From the NCBI RefSeq assembly GCF_001678665.1, contig NZ_LZRP01000004.1:186001-250000 (forward strand): a stretch of DNA of 64,000 nt. The letters run 5' to 3'. The notes below the pieces were generated by a model. It saw only the letters and a program-made list of their open reading frames with translations, was not told the DNA's origin and made no database searches. This document shows, piece by piece, positions 9,752 through 18,061 of the stretch (positions are counted from its first letter, which is position 1; each line of letters begins with the position of its first letter). A program made the translations under genes and the position numbers. Source of the stretch: Erythrobacter sp. QSSC1-22B (GTDB taxonomy: Bacteria > Pseudomonadota > Alphaproteobacteria > Sphingomonadales > Sphingomonadaceae).

Positions 9752-10826
9752 CGGTTGCGGGCGTCGCAGGACGGACGCGGACCTCCTGCGGCGGGGCGCC
9801 GCGGGGCTGGACGATCCTGATCTCCTGACCTTCGCGCACCTTCTGCACGCCTTCGACGATCACCCGGTCGCTGGCTGCGACCCGGCCATCGACAAACACC
9901 AGCCCTTCGCGGCGCGCGGTGATCGTGACCGGAACCCGGCTCGCCTTGCCCTCGCGAACGACGAAGATGTGCGAGCCTTCGCCGCCCCAGACGATCGCCT
10001 GTTCGGGCACCGCGGCGCGGGTCTCGCCATTGCGGGTGAAGACCACGCGAAAGCTCATTCCCGGCCGCAACAGGTCGTCGCGATTGGGGATCGCGGTGCG
10101 GACGATGAAATCGCGGCTGTCCTGCGAAATACGGCTGTCGGTGGTCAACACGCGGGCCTCGATCGTGCGCGCGGCATCGGAGAATGGCGTCACCTCGACA
10201 ACCTGTCCGGGGCGCAGCGCGTTGAACACCGCCTCCGGAGCGGAGAAATCGACATAGAGCGTGCCGCGCTGGTCGATCTGGGTGATCGGGGTGGAATCAT
10301 TGACCCGGTCGCCGCGGTCGATCTGGGTCAGCCCGACATGGCCCGAGAACGGCGCGCGGACGACCCGGTCGGCCAGTTCGGCCTGCGCCTGCTCGAGCGC
10401 GACCCGCGCCGATGCCAGCGCGGTTTCGCCCGCCTCGATCTGGCTGTCGGAGATCGCCCCGGTGTCCTCGATCCGGCGGTAACGGCCCAGCAACTGGTCG
10501 GCCTCGCGCACCTGCACCCGCGCGGCATCGACCGCCAGCTGTTCCTGCCGCGCATCGAGCCGCAGCAGCGGCGCTCCCTCACGGACAAAATCCCCCGACG
10601 CGAACAGAACCGCAGTAACGCGGCCCGCGGTCTCCGGGAAAATCTCGGCGGAGGTCGCCGCACGCGCCGAACCGATCGCCTCAATCTCGAGCACTTCGGG
10701 AAGCATGCGGACGGGTTGAGCCACCACCGGGACGGGATCGCGCTCCGTCTCGGGTTCGGCATTCGAACACGCGACGGTCATAAAACAGGAGAGGACCGCC
10801 GCGATGCGAGCAAGGGGTAGCGCCAT
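9741..10826 (-). CDS. RND efflux periplasmic adaptor lipoprotein (AcrA/MexA family)
   Basis: 361 residues from ATG 10826; the open frame extends seven codons upstream, but the chosen start gives a clean lipoprotein signal ending in TVACS. The order is beta-barrel half, lipoyl half-motif (SAEIFPETAGRV), coiled-coil hairpin (about residues 90-150), second lipoyl half (VVRAPFSGHVG), then beta-barrel and membrane-proximal domains. It bridges the pump and the channel in the periplasm. First gene of the three-gene operon. Confidence 0.92.
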   Translation of the reverse strand: MALPLARIAAVLSCFMTVACSNAEPETERDPVPVVAQPVRMLPEVLEIEAIGSARAATSAEIFPETAGRVTAVLFASGDFVREGAPLLRLDARQEQLAVDAARVQVREADQLLGRYRRIEDTGAISDSQIEAGETALASARVALEQAQAELADRVVRAPFSGHVGLTQIDRGDRVNDSTPITQIDQRGTLYVDFSAPEAVFNALRPGQVVEVTPFSDAARTIEARVLTTDSRISQDSRDFIVRTAIPNRDDLLRPGMSFRVVFTRNGETRAAVPEQAIVWGGEGSHIFVVREGKASRVPVTITARREGLVFVDGRVAASDRVIVEGVQKVREGQEIRIVQPRGAPPQEVRVRPATPATDGE

Positions 10827-10871
10827 GCGAGGCCGTCTAACGAACAAGTGCCCAACGACAAAGCGCTATTA

Positions 10872-10891
10872 ACCTGCACTTTGGGGCAGGT
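10872..10891 (-). terminator. Small hairpin at the end of the DUF2490 gene (possible terminator or operator)
   Basis: ACCTGC and GCAGGT form a 6-bp stem around an 8-base loop, starting right at the DUF2490 stop (10893) and about 45 bp ahead of the efflux operon start. There is no clear U-tract, so termination is uncertain. As an inverted repeat upstream of an RND operon it could equally be a repressor site. Confidence 0.3.
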
Positions 10892-10892
10892 A

Positions 10893-11564
10893 TCAGAAGG
10901 AAAACTCGATCCCCACAAGCGGGACATGACCAATCTGGTCGGACCCGGCATCCTTGAAATCCTGCTGACGAAGATAGGTCAGACTGAGCGAGAGATTGTC
11001 GCTCGCCGCATAGCTCGTGCCGACCTGGGTGCGCAATCCGGTAAGACCGTCGTCGCCCCCCACGGAGGTGCTCTTCAGCGTGAAGAACAGTTCGGCATTG
11101 GTGTAGAACGACCAGCGCCCTTCCGTATCCAGAGGCACCGCGACGCCCAGCCGCGGCTGGAGGCGCAGCCCCATTCTTCCGGTTCCGTCTACGAAACGCT
11201 CCTCGAGCCGAAGCCGGGTGCGAAGCAGTCCGTGCTTGGTCGACAATTGCTGCATCAGTCGGGTCTCGTTGCTGGCCCCATCGTTGATACGGCGCTCGAT
11301 CGCGCCGCCCAGCGTGACATTGTCGGCGAGCGCCTGGGTAAGCCAAAGTCTGGCGAAATAGGTATCGACCCTGCCGTCCGCCTCGCTGCGCAACCGCTGG
11401 GCGGTTTCCAGTTCGAGACCGGTATCGCTGTCGAGATCGACCGATATCGAAGGGTTGAGCCAGAACTCAAACGCCTCGTCCGCCGCATGGGCGGGAGCGG
11501 CGACGACCAGGGCATACAAGCCTGCAAAAGTCCACGCGCGGAAATGTGTCAGATTCATGATCAC
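10893..11564 (-). CDS. DUF2490 family outer-membrane-like protein
   Basis: 223 residues starting GTG 11564 (or ATG 11558, two codons in). A signal peptide ends AHAADE. The mature part is rich in amphipathic beta-strands of the type FWLNPSISVDLD and ends in aromatic IEFSF, the C-terminal phenylalanine signature of outer-membrane beta-barrels. It matches the DUF2490 family in length and pattern. The function is unknown. It lies downstream of the carbonic anhydrase on the same strand, separated by a long dyad. Confidence 0.8.
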   Translation of the reverse strand: MIMNLTHFRAWTFAGLYALVVAAPAHAADEAFEFWLNPSISVDLDSDTGLELETAQRLRSEADGRVDTYFARLWLTQALADNVTLGGAIERRINDGASNETRLMQQLSTKHGLLRTRLRLEERFVDGTGRMGLRLQPRLGVAVPLDTEGRWSFYTNAELFFTLKSTSVGGDDGLTGLRTQVGTSYAASDNLSLSLTYLRQQDFKDAGSDQIGHVPLVGIEFSF

Positions 11565-11595
11565 CGCCTAGTGCCCCCAGCCCGGCCGGTCAAAC

Positions 11596-11640
11596 CGACC
11601 TTATCCAGCAGATGCATGATGCACCTGCTGGATAAGGTCG
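11596..11640. promoter_or_regulatory. 45-nt near-perfect dyad between carbonic anhydrase and DUF2490 genes
   Basis: Arms CGACCTTATCCAGCAG (11596-11611) and CTGCTGGATAAGGTCG (11625-11640) are perfect 16-bp complements. After one A/C mismatch the inner TGCAT/ATGCA also pairs around a single central G at 11618. It begins 15 bp past the carbonic anhydrase stop and ends about 30 bp before the DUF2490 start. It is a very strong hairpin but has only a short T run after it, so it may be a terminator, an mRNA stabiliser or an operator. Confidence 0.75.
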
Positions 11641-11654
11641 CCAGCCAGTTTGGA

Positions 11655-12386
11655 TTATTCGGGCAGATCGAAAAAGTCGACTTCGCCGGTGTCTAGCTTG
11701 TAATAGGCGCCGACGACCCAGAGCCGCCCGTCGCGCTGGGGATCGAGCATGATCGGATCGGTCTGCTCGCGCAGCTGGCGCACCACGCGGCGGACGTTGG
11801 CGCGCACCGAATTGTCGACGAGATCGCCCTCTTCGTTTTGTGCCATCAGCACGGCCGGGATGATCGGCTCGACCATCCGACCGATCGAGCCGGGGAAGGT
11901 GGCGTTGTCGGTGACCACCTTGGCAGCCGCGGCAACCGCGCCGCAGCTTTCATGGCCCATCACCACCACCAGCGGCGTCTCGAGGACAGCGACGGCATAT
12001 TCGATCGAGCCAAGCGCGACCGTGTCGACGGTGTTGCCGGCGTTGCGAATGATGAACAATTCGCCGAGCCCGCGGCCGAACAGCAATTCGGGCGGAACCC
12101 GGCTGTCGGAACACGTGACATATGCGGCAAAGGGAGCCTGGCCGCGAGCCAGATCGAGCCGCCGCTGGGCATTGCTGATCCCGCTGGGCTGCTCGCCGCG
12201 CAGGAAGGAGGCATTACCTTCGCGCAGCAGCTCGAGCGCCTGCGCCGGGGTCAATTCGCTCGCAGGTGGGGCGGGTGGCAAGACCGTGCCTCCCGCCGGA
12301 GCGGCGGCGAGGCTGGAGCCGCCACCCACCAGGGCCGCCGCGCCAAGCGCGCCGGTACCGCCGAGTATCTGTCGTCTGGTATTCAT
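11655..12386 (-). CDS. Beta-class carbonic anhydrase, Tat-exported
   Basis: 243 residues. The N-terminus NTRRQILGGTG with a following hydrophobic stretch is a twin-arginine signal, so the enzyme should fold in the cytoplasm and act in the periplasm. The zinc ligands of beta-carbonic anhydrases are visible: Cys with the Asp-Arg pair in CSDSRVPPE (about residue 91) and His and Cys in GHESCGA (about 145-148). It interconverts CO2 and bicarbonate. A good ribosome site AAGGAG precedes ATG 12386. It lies downstream of the Ca/Na antiporter on the same strand. Confidence 0.93.
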   Translation of the reverse strand: MNTRRQILGGTGALGAAALVGGGSSLAAAPAGGTVLPPAPPASELTPAQALELLREGNASFLRGEQPSGISNAQRRLDLARGQAPFAAYVTCSDSRVPPELLFGRGLGELFIIRNAGNTVDTVALGSIEYAVAVLETPLVVVMGHESCGAVAAAAKVVTDNATFPGSIGRMVEPIIPAVLMAQNEEGDLVDNSVRANVRRVVRQLREQTDPIMLDPQRDGRLWVVGAYYKLDTGEVDFFDLPE

Positions 12387-12435
12387 GTCTTCACTCCTTG
12401 GGCTTCATGAAAGTCGTAAGGGTCGAGAGAGGGCC

Positions 12436-13422
12436 TCATGCCGTGGCCACGAGCAACGCCAGAAAGGCGGCGTACCCAAGTACCAACGCGATTCCGGCGA
12501 TACGGTTCACGCCCGATAAGAACCAGGCCAGCGCCATCACCGCGACCGCGGAGAGCGCCATGATCCCGATATCGAATGGCAGCAGGTCGGCCGGTATCGC
12601 CTGGGGTGCGACCATCATGGTCACCCCGCCGATGCCGAGAATGTTGTAGATGTTGGAGCCGACCACATTGCCGAAGGCGACCTCGGGTTCGCCCTTGCGC
12701 GCCGCGATCACCGAGGTGACCAATTCGGGAAGCGAGGTGCCGATTGCCACGATGGTCAGGCCGATCAATGTCTCGCTGAGCCCCGCCATCTGCGCGAGAT
12801 CAATCGCGCCCGTCACCAGCAGCCTGCCGCCGACCACCAGCACCGCGAGCCCGGCAAGGGTCAGCAGCACCGGACGCAGCCATCCCGGGCTGGCGGGCTG
12901 GTGGAGGGTGGGATCGGCCAGTTCCAGCGCCAGCGAGCGATCATAGGGCGCGTTGTGGATCACTTCGGGTGCCTGAACGCGCTCCTCGCGATAGCAATAA
13001 CCGACATAGACGATCAGCGATGCGAGCAGGGCGAGGCCCAGACCCAGCCCCGAAAGCCCGGTCCAGGCGATGCCCGCCAGCGCGAGCGTGGCGACCAGCG
13101 CCACGCCGGTGTCGCGCAAGGCCGCGCCCTGGCGGATCGCAATCGGCGCGAGCACCGCGGCGGCGCCGAGAATGAGAAGGGTGTTGGCGATATTGGAGCC
13201 AACGATATTGCCCCAGGCGATAGCCGGCGAACCCGCCATGGCAGCTTCGACGCTGGTCACCAGCTCGGGCATGGAGGTGCCGAAGCCGACGATCACCAGT
13301 CCGATCACCAGCGGAGTCACGCCCAATCGTTCCGCCAGCGCTACCGCGCCGCGGACCAGCAATTCGCCACCGGCGACGAGCAGGATCAACCCGCCGATCA
13401 CCATCAGTGCGGTGACGATCAT
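12436..13422 (-). CDS. Calcium/sodium antiporter (CaCA family, YrbG-like)
   Basis: 328 residues, with two homologous halves of about five membrane helices each. The alpha-repeats are present as GFGTSMPELVTSVEA (first half) and AIGTSLPELVTSVIAA (second half), each with the cation-binding Glu, and each is followed by a GNIVGSNIAN or GNVVGSNIYN motif. It exchanges cytoplasmic Ca2+ for Na+ or H+ at the inner membrane. It appears to head a short run with carbonic anhydrase and the DUF2490 gene; a link between calcium and bicarbonate handling is only an inference. Confidence 0.93.
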   Translation of the reverse strand: MIVTALMVIGGLILLVAGGELLVRGAVALAERLGVTPLVIGLVIVGFGTSMPELVTSVEAAMAGSPAIAWGNIVGSNIANTLLILGAAAVLAPIAIRQGAALRDTGVALVATLALAGIAWTGLSGLGLGLALLASLIVYVGYCYREERVQAPEVIHNAPYDRSLALELADPTLHQPASPGWLRPVLLTLAGLAVLVVGGRLLVTGAIDLAQMAGLSETLIGLTIVAIGTSLPELVTSVIAARKGEPEVAFGNVVGSNIYNILGIGGVTMMVAPQAIPADLLPFDIGIMALSAVAVMALAWFLSGVNRIAGIALVLGYAAFLALLVATA

Positions 13423-13453
13423 GGCTGCATCTCGCGAATCGGACGGACGGAAA

Positions 13454-13483
13454 AGGATAAGGCCAGCCGATTCGCCGGTTCAA
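13454..13483 (-). promoter_or_regulatory. Putative promoter of the antiporter gene
   Basis: On the minus strand TTGAAC (13478-13483) and TATCCT (13454-13459) are separated by 18 bp and lie about 30 bp upstream of the antiporter ATG. The match to a sigma-70-type promoter is moderate. Confidence 0.4.
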
Positions 13484-13771
13484 TCTTGGTCGTTGTGTAG
13501 CTGCGGCACATCGGCGCAAATCTCCCTGTTCGTGACATTCACAATCGGAGGCCGATGATGTCGCAGGTCAGGGAATACGAGCCCGGGTCTTGCGTGCATC
13601 GGTTGTCCGATGCGGTCCGACATCACGCGCGCTCAGGAAGCGCGCGCCAGAGGGGCCCGGTCCGCGACGCAAGTAATAGGGACAGGGAACGCCGGTTTCA
13701 AGTCCGGGTTTTGGTCGGCCACCTGTTCGCGCCTCGTCAGGCCGCTTTCTGCGACCTCCGGCGCCTTGCCG
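13484..13771. other. Intergenic stretch without a supported gene
   Basis: Between the antiporter promoter region and the ABC-F stop codon. A short GCGCGC/GCGCGC hairpin sits at about 13627-13645. The open frame starting at 13555 is arginine-rich, runs into the antisense of the ABC-F gene and has no recognisable domain. I see no RNA gene here. Confidence 0.5.
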
Positions 13772-15655
13772 TCAGGCTGCCTTTGCCCCCTCGATCGCCT
13801 CGGACGCCGCGATCCAGCGCGCCTCGGCGGTCGCGATCCCGGCGACGGTATCGGCGCGCAGTTTCATCAGCTCGGTCATGCTGCGATCGGCATCCTGTCT
13901 CGCGGCCGAGCCGGGATCGAACATCGCGCGGTCGAGCTCGGTCTTGCGCGCCTCGAGCTTCGCGATCTCGGCCTCCGCCGTCTTGACGGTCTTGCGCAGA
14001 CCCTGCGTCTGCTCGCGCGCCTCTGCCGCAGCGCGGCGCGCATCCTTGCGGTTGCCCTGCGGCGCGGAGGCGGGCTTGCCGGCCTTCTTCGGATCGCGGC
14101 CGAGGATCATGTCGGTGTAATCCGCGAGGCTGCCGTCGAATTCGGTCGCGGTGCCGCCATCGACCAGCATCAGCCGGTCGGCGGTCAGTTCGAGCATGTG
14201 GCGGTCGTGGCTGACCACCACCACTGCGCCCTCATAGGCGCCCAGCGCCTGGACCAGCGCCTCGCGGGCATCGACATCGAGGTGGTTGGTCGGCTCGTCG
14301 AGGATCAGCATATGCGGCGCGTCGCGGGTAACCAGCGCCAGCGCCAGCCGCGCGCGCTCGCCGCCCGACATCTTGCCGACTTCGCGCATCGCCCGTTCGC
14401 CCGAGAAGCCGAACCGGCCCAGCTGCGCGCGCACGATCTTGGGGGGCGCATCGGGCATCAGCCGCGACATATGCTGCAGCGGGCTGTCGCTGCCATCGAG
14501 CTCCTCGACCTGGTACTGGGTGAAATAGCCGACCCGCAGCTTGCCGCCCGCGAGGATCTCGCCCGCCATCGGCTCGAGCTGGCCCGCGAGCAGCCGCGCC
14601 AGCGTGGTCTTGCCATTGCCATTGCGGCCCAGCAGCGCGATCCGGTCGTCGGGATCGATCCGCATGTCGAGCCCGCGCAGGATCGGCTCGCCCTCGGCAT
14701 AGCCGACCGCGGCGCCTTCGAGCACCATCAGCGGCGGGCGCATCTCGTTGGGGCTGGGAAAATCGAACGACAGGCTGGGATCTTCCAGCGCCGCCGCGAC
14801 CGGCTGCATCCGTGCCAGCGCCTTCATCCGGCTCTGCGCCTGGCGCGCGGTGTGCGCCTTGGCGCCCCAGCGATCGACGAAGCTCTGCAGCTTGGCGCGC
14901 TGCGCCAGCTGCTTCTCGCGCGTCGCTTCGGCCTGCGCCATCCGTTCGGAGCGCTGGCGCTCGAAGGCATCGTAGCCGCCCTGATAGAGCGTGGTCTGCC
15001 CGTGATCGAGATGCAGCACATGGTCGACGACATTGTTGAGCAGGTCGCGTTCGTGGCTGACCACCAGCATGGTGCCGCGATAGGCCTTGAGGAAGCTTTC
15101 GAGCCACAGCGTCGCCTCGAGATCGAGGTGGTTCGAGGGCTCGTCGAGCAGCAGCAGGTCGGGATCGGAAAACAGCAGCGCGGCCAGCGCCACGCGCATC
15201 CGCCAGCCGCCGGAGAAGCTGTCGAGCGGGCGCGCCTGCATCTCCTCGTCGAACCCCAGCCCGACCAGAATCTTCGCGGCGCGCGCGGGTGCGGCATGGG
15301 CATCGATCGCGTTGAGCCGTTCGTGAATATCCGCCAGCCGCCCGGCATCGGTCAGCCCCTCGGCCTCGGCCAGCAGCCGGGTGCGCTCGAGATCGGCGTC
15401 GAGCACGGTCTCGAACGGGCTCGCCGCCCCGCCCGGCGCTTCCTGCGCCAGATAGCCCAGCCGCGCCTTCTTCGGCATCTCGATCTCGCCATCGTCGGGG
15501 TCGATCTCGCCGGTCAGCACCCGCATCAGCGTGGACTTGCCCGCACCGTTGCGACCGACCAGTCCGACCCGCGCGCCGGTGGGCAGCGCGGCGCTGGCGC
15601 CATCGAGGATGGCATTGCCGCCGAGGCGGACCGTGATTCCATTCAGATTGAGCAT
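13772..15655 (-). CDS. ABC-F family ATPase (YheS-like)
   Basis: 627 residues with two ABC cassettes and no membrane segments. Cassette 1 has Walker A GRNGAGKST (about residue 35), signature FSGGW and Walker B LLLLDEPSNHLD. Cassette 2 has GRNGNGKTT, signature MSGGERARL and MLILDEPTNHLD. Between them is the charged linker typical of ABC-F proteins, and the C-terminal 90 residues are a predicted coiled coil. ABC-F proteins bind the ribosomal E site and modulate translation. The length and coiled-coil tail suit the YheS/Uup group rather than an antibiotic-resistance member, but that is inference. Confidence 0.9.
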   Translation of the reverse strand: MLNLNGITVRLGGNAILDGASAALPTGARVGLVGRNGAGKSTLMRVLTGEIDPDDGEIEMPKKARLGYLAQEAPGGAASPFETVLDADLERTRLLAEAEGLTDAGRLADIHERLNAIDAHAAPARAAKILVGLGFDEEMQARPLDSFSGGWRMRVALAALLFSDPDLLLLDEPSNHLDLEATLWLESFLKAYRGTMLVVSHERDLLNNVVDHVLHLDHGQTTLYQGGYDAFERQRSERMAQAEATREKQLAQRAKLQSFVDRWGAKAHTARQAQSRMKALARMQPVAAALEDPSLSFDFPSPNEMRPPLMVLEGAAVGYAEGEPILRGLDMRIDPDDRIALLGRNGNGKTTLARLLAGQLEPMAGEILAGGKLRVGYFTQYQVEELDGSDSPLQHMSRLMPDAPPKIVRAQLGRFGFSGERAMREVGKMSGGERARLALALVTRDAPHMLILDEPTNHLDVDAREALVQALGAYEGAVVVVSHDRHMLELTADRLMLVDGGTATEFDGSLADYTDMILGRDPKKAGKPASAPQGNRKDARRAAAEAREQTQGLRKTVKTAEAEIAKLEARKTELDRAMFDPGSAARQDADRSMTELMKLRADTVAGIATAEARWIAASEAIEGAKAA

Positions 15656-15740
15656 CGCGGCCCGATAGCAATGCGCGGCGCGCTTGTCATGCGGGCGCTT
15701 GCGGCCATGCTGTGCAGCCCGATATTGGGGCCGGGAGTGC

Positions 15741-15776
15741 TACGGGATTACGCCGGGTTACAGCGGGTTACACGGG
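15741..15776. repeat. Short imperfect tandem repeat (GGGTTACA-like units)
   Basis: Three successive imperfect units, CGGGATTAC, CGGGTTAC and CGGGTTAC, at about 11-bp spacing between the ABC-F gene start and the next gene's stop. No function is evident. Confidence 0.5.
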
Positions 15777-15820
15777 TGTCACCCTCGCCGCCTCGCCCAA
15801 AGCATTGAAATTACTGAACC

Positions 15821-16591
15821 TTATGTGCGCCAGGGTGACGAACCGGGGGTAAGGGGGTCCTCCTCGCGAGCTTCCCCGCCCTCCCCGGCATCCCCGGTCT
15901 CCTCGCCCTCCCCGGCCTCCCCGCCCTTCCCGGCATTCTCCAGAGCGAGCACCACGTCTTCGGTTTCCCAGCTCTCGAAGCGCTGCGGCCCCAGTTCGAC
16001 GCGCCCCAGCAGGGTGGAGAAATCGTCGAGATCGTAGCAACTGCCCGGCATGTCGCACGCGACCATGCCAAGCGGCGGGGCGGGCATCTGCAGCAGTGCG
16101 AGCGTCAGCCGCTCGTCGAACTTGCGCGAGGTGCCGACCAGCTCGCCGCCCGCGTAATGCGGCATCTCGACGCCCGCGATCGCGCGTTCGAGCGCGGCGC
16201 GATAGAGGCTGTGCGGCGCGCTGGTATAGGCCGCATCCCAGGCCCGCGCGAACGGCTGGCCGCGTAGCCGCGTGCGCAACCGATAGGCCGACTGGCGCGA
16301 CATCCCCGCGATGCGCGCGGCCTCGACGACGCTATGCGTGTCCGCCAGCGCGGTGAGGAACGCGACCTGCCGCGCCGTGGTCCAGCGCGGCTCGCGCGGC
16401 ATCGCGGCAGCCGCGCGCCGACGCCTGACCGCAGGCAGCGCCGCCTGCGCCGCGGCGAGCACGCTGAGCGAGAGCCCGGCGGCGAGCGCTGCGGGGGTTG
16501 TGGGAGTGGAAGCGGGCGCGTTCGGGGCGGGCCGGTGCGCGCTGCTTCGGGGCGGAGTGCGGGGCGGGGTCTGCGGAGGTGTCTGCTTCAT
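15821..16591 (-). CDS. Helix-turn-helix hypothetical protein with low-complexity tails
   Basis: 256 residues as an open frame. The first 60 are proline- and alanine-rich and may not be translated; Met64 (MPREPRWTTA, about 16402) is a plausible alternative start. After it comes a clear helix-turn-helix (VVEAARIAGMSRQSAYRLR), then a helical region. The C-terminal tail is a Gly-Glu-Ala low-complexity segment encoded by imperfect repeats of about 9-13 bp (about 15865-15945). The HTH resembles those of transposase, resolvase or terminase small subunits, but no catalytic domain is present. Function unknown. Confidence 0.65.
   Translation of the reverse strand: MKQTPPQTPPRTPPRSSAHRPAPNAPASTPTTPAALAAGLSLSVLAAAQAALPAVRRRRAAAAMPREPRWTTARQVAFLTALADTHSVVEAARIAGMSRQSAYRLRTRLRGQPFARAWDAAYTSAPHSLYRAALERAIAGVEMPHYAGGELVGTSRKFDERLTLALLQMPAPPLGMVACDMPGSCYDLDDFSTLLGRVELGPQRFESWETEDVVLALENAGKGGEAGEGEETGDAGEGGEAREEDPLTPGSSPWRT
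15865..15945. repeat. CT-rich imperfect short repeats inside the HTH gene
   Basis: Repeated CTCCCCGG/CTCCCCGCC-type units encode the Gly/Glu-rich tail. Such units are prone to length change. Confidence 0.6.
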
Positions 16592-16652
16592 CCATCAGGA
16601 TAAGCCACAGATGGGGGTCTGTAGGAAAATGGTTTTTGTGGGACCCCTGAGC

Positions 16653-17048
16653 CTACTCCGTGGCGAGGTGCTGCCGGAACCAGTCGGCCAGTTCGTCCTC
16701 CGCCAGTTCTCCCGCCGCTAGGGTCAACACGATGGCGATTGCCTCGCGCTCGGTGAAGTCGATCTCGATGCCGTTCTTGCGCAGGAACAGACGCGCAACG
16801 ACCCAGGCCGTGCGCTTGTTGCCATCGGCGAACGGGTGATTTCGCGCGAGGCCGAAAGCATAGGCTGCGGCAAGCGCGCAAAGATCATCCTCGCCACAGG
16901 CCCACTGGTTGATCGGGCGCGCGAGGGCCGAGGCGAGCATCCCGGCATCGCGCACGCCGGAGGGTCCGCCATGCTCGGCCAGTTGCCGATCGTGCAGCGC
17001 CAGCGCGCTGCGCTCGCGCACCCAGCGCGGCTCCTGCCGCTCGCTCAC
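16653..17048 (-). CDS. Doc/Fic-type toxin (death-on-curing family)
   Basis: 131 residues, the usual length for Doc. The Fic/Doc active-site motif is intact as HPFADGNKRT (about residue 70). Known Doc phosphorylates elongation factor Tu and arrests translation. The GTG start at 17048 abuts the stop codon of the upstream antitoxin-like gene with zero spacing, as in a toxin-antitoxin operon. Confidence 0.9.
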   Translation of the reverse strand: MSERQEPRWVRERSALALHDRQLAEHGGPSGVRDAGMLASALARPINQWACGEDDLCALAAAYAFGLARNHPFADGNKRTAWVVARLFLRKNGIEIDFTEREAIAIVLTLAAGELAEDELADWFRQHLATE

Positions 17049-17276
17049 CTACTTCGCCAGCGCGCGCAGGATGTTGCGATCCTTGCGCATGATCTCCTCG
17101 GCCAGCGCCATGTCTTCCGCAAAATCGGGATCGGCGGCCGTCAGCCGCATCCCATCGGGCGCCTCGGTCAGATGGATCATGTCCCCCGGCCCGACGCGCA
17201 GGCGCTCAAGCACCTCCTTGGGCAGGACGATCCCGGCGGAATTGCCGATGCGGGTGATCTTGAGCTGCTTGTTCAT
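17049..17276 (-). CDS. AbrB/MazE/SpoVT-fold antitoxin
   Basis: 75 residues. The swapped-hairpin AbrB DNA-binding domain is at the N-terminus (ITRIGNSAGIVLPKEVLERL), followed by an acidic, helical C-terminal tail (EDMALAEEIMRKDRN) of the kind that wraps a toxin. It directly precedes the Doc toxin and should autoregulate the pair. Doc is classically paired with Phd, but AbrB-type partners are also known. Confidence 0.88.
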   Translation of the reverse strand: MNKQLKITRIGNSAGIVLPKEVLERLRVGPGDMIHLTEAPDGMRLTAADPDFAEDMALAEEIMRKDRNILRALAK

Positions 17277-17369
17277 ACGGGCGTTATAACATTGGAGCTC
17301 CGTTGCGGCAATCCTGCGCCCGCTCTCGCTTCACCAATTCTCAAACATCGCGGCGTAAATTCATCACCG

Positions 17370-18011
17370 ATGGAGACCGTCAACTTTTTGCTCGACCGGC
17401 CGCTGGCGCTGTTTATCGTGCTGGCGCTGGGCGCAGCGATCGGGATTGCGCTGGAGCGCGTGCTGGCCAGCGCCGACCGCGAGCGGCGCAAGGCCTATTG
17501 GCGCGGGCGCAATGCGGCCAAGGGCGGCAAGCCGAATGGTCGGCAAGTGGGCGAGGCTGCGAAGGGCTCCCCCGCCGGTTCGGCGGATTTCGCCGCCGAC
17601 CAGTTGAAGGCGGTCAGCCGGGCGACATTCACCGCGCGCAGCCTGCTCAACAAGTCGGAGGCCAAGGTGTTCGCCGCGCTCGATCAGGCAGTGATCGCGC
17701 GCAATCCCGGCTGGCAGGTGATGGCGCAGGTGAGCCTTGGCGAATTCCTCCAAAGCCGCGACGACGATGCTTTCCGCGCGATCAATTCCAAACGCGTCGA
17801 TTTCGCGCTGATGGACGAGCACTGCCGCGTGGTTCACGCGCTCGAATATCAGGGCTCGGGCCACCACGCAGGGCCATCAGCCGCCGCGCGCGATGCAGTG
17901 AAGAAGGAAGCGCTGCGCAAGGCGGGGATCGGGTATCACGAGATTGTCGCGGGGCACACGACGGCGCGGGAGCTAAGGGCACTGGTGGAGAAGTTGGTTG
18001 TGGGGAATTAG
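17370..18011 (+). CDS. Membrane-anchored DUF2726 (nuclease-fold) protein
   Basis: 213 residues from ATG 17370; the open frame extends far upstream but as antisense of the toxin-antitoxin genes. One N-terminal membrane helix (LALFIVLALGAAIGIAL) is followed by a basic linker (about 35-70) and a DUF2726 domain: LLNKSEAKVFAAL, then RVDFALMD and VHALEYQGSGHH, then RDAVKKEAL. The Asp and Glu of DFAL and EYQ sit where a PD-(D/E)XK core would have them, though the usual Lys is Gln. DUF2726 proteins have no settled function. Confidence 0.78.
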   Translation: METVNFLLDRPLALFIVLALGAAIGIALERVLASADRERRKAYWRGRNAAKGGKPNGRQVGEAAKGSPAGSADFAADQLKAVSRATFTARSLLNKSEAKVFAALDQAVIARNPGWQVMAQVSLGEFLQSRDDDAFRAINSKRVDFALMDEHCRVVHALEYQGSGHHAGPSAAARDAVKKEALRKAGIGYHEIVAGHTTARELRALVEKLVVGN

Positions 18012-18061
18012 ATACACTGTCAACCGGGTCCACAAAACGTTCGCGGCCACCAACAATTTAC

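Noticed and set aside
15821..16591. HTH protein as phage terminase small subunit or part of a prophage
   Set aside because: No large terminase, capsid or integrase genes nearby; the HTH alone is not diagnostic.
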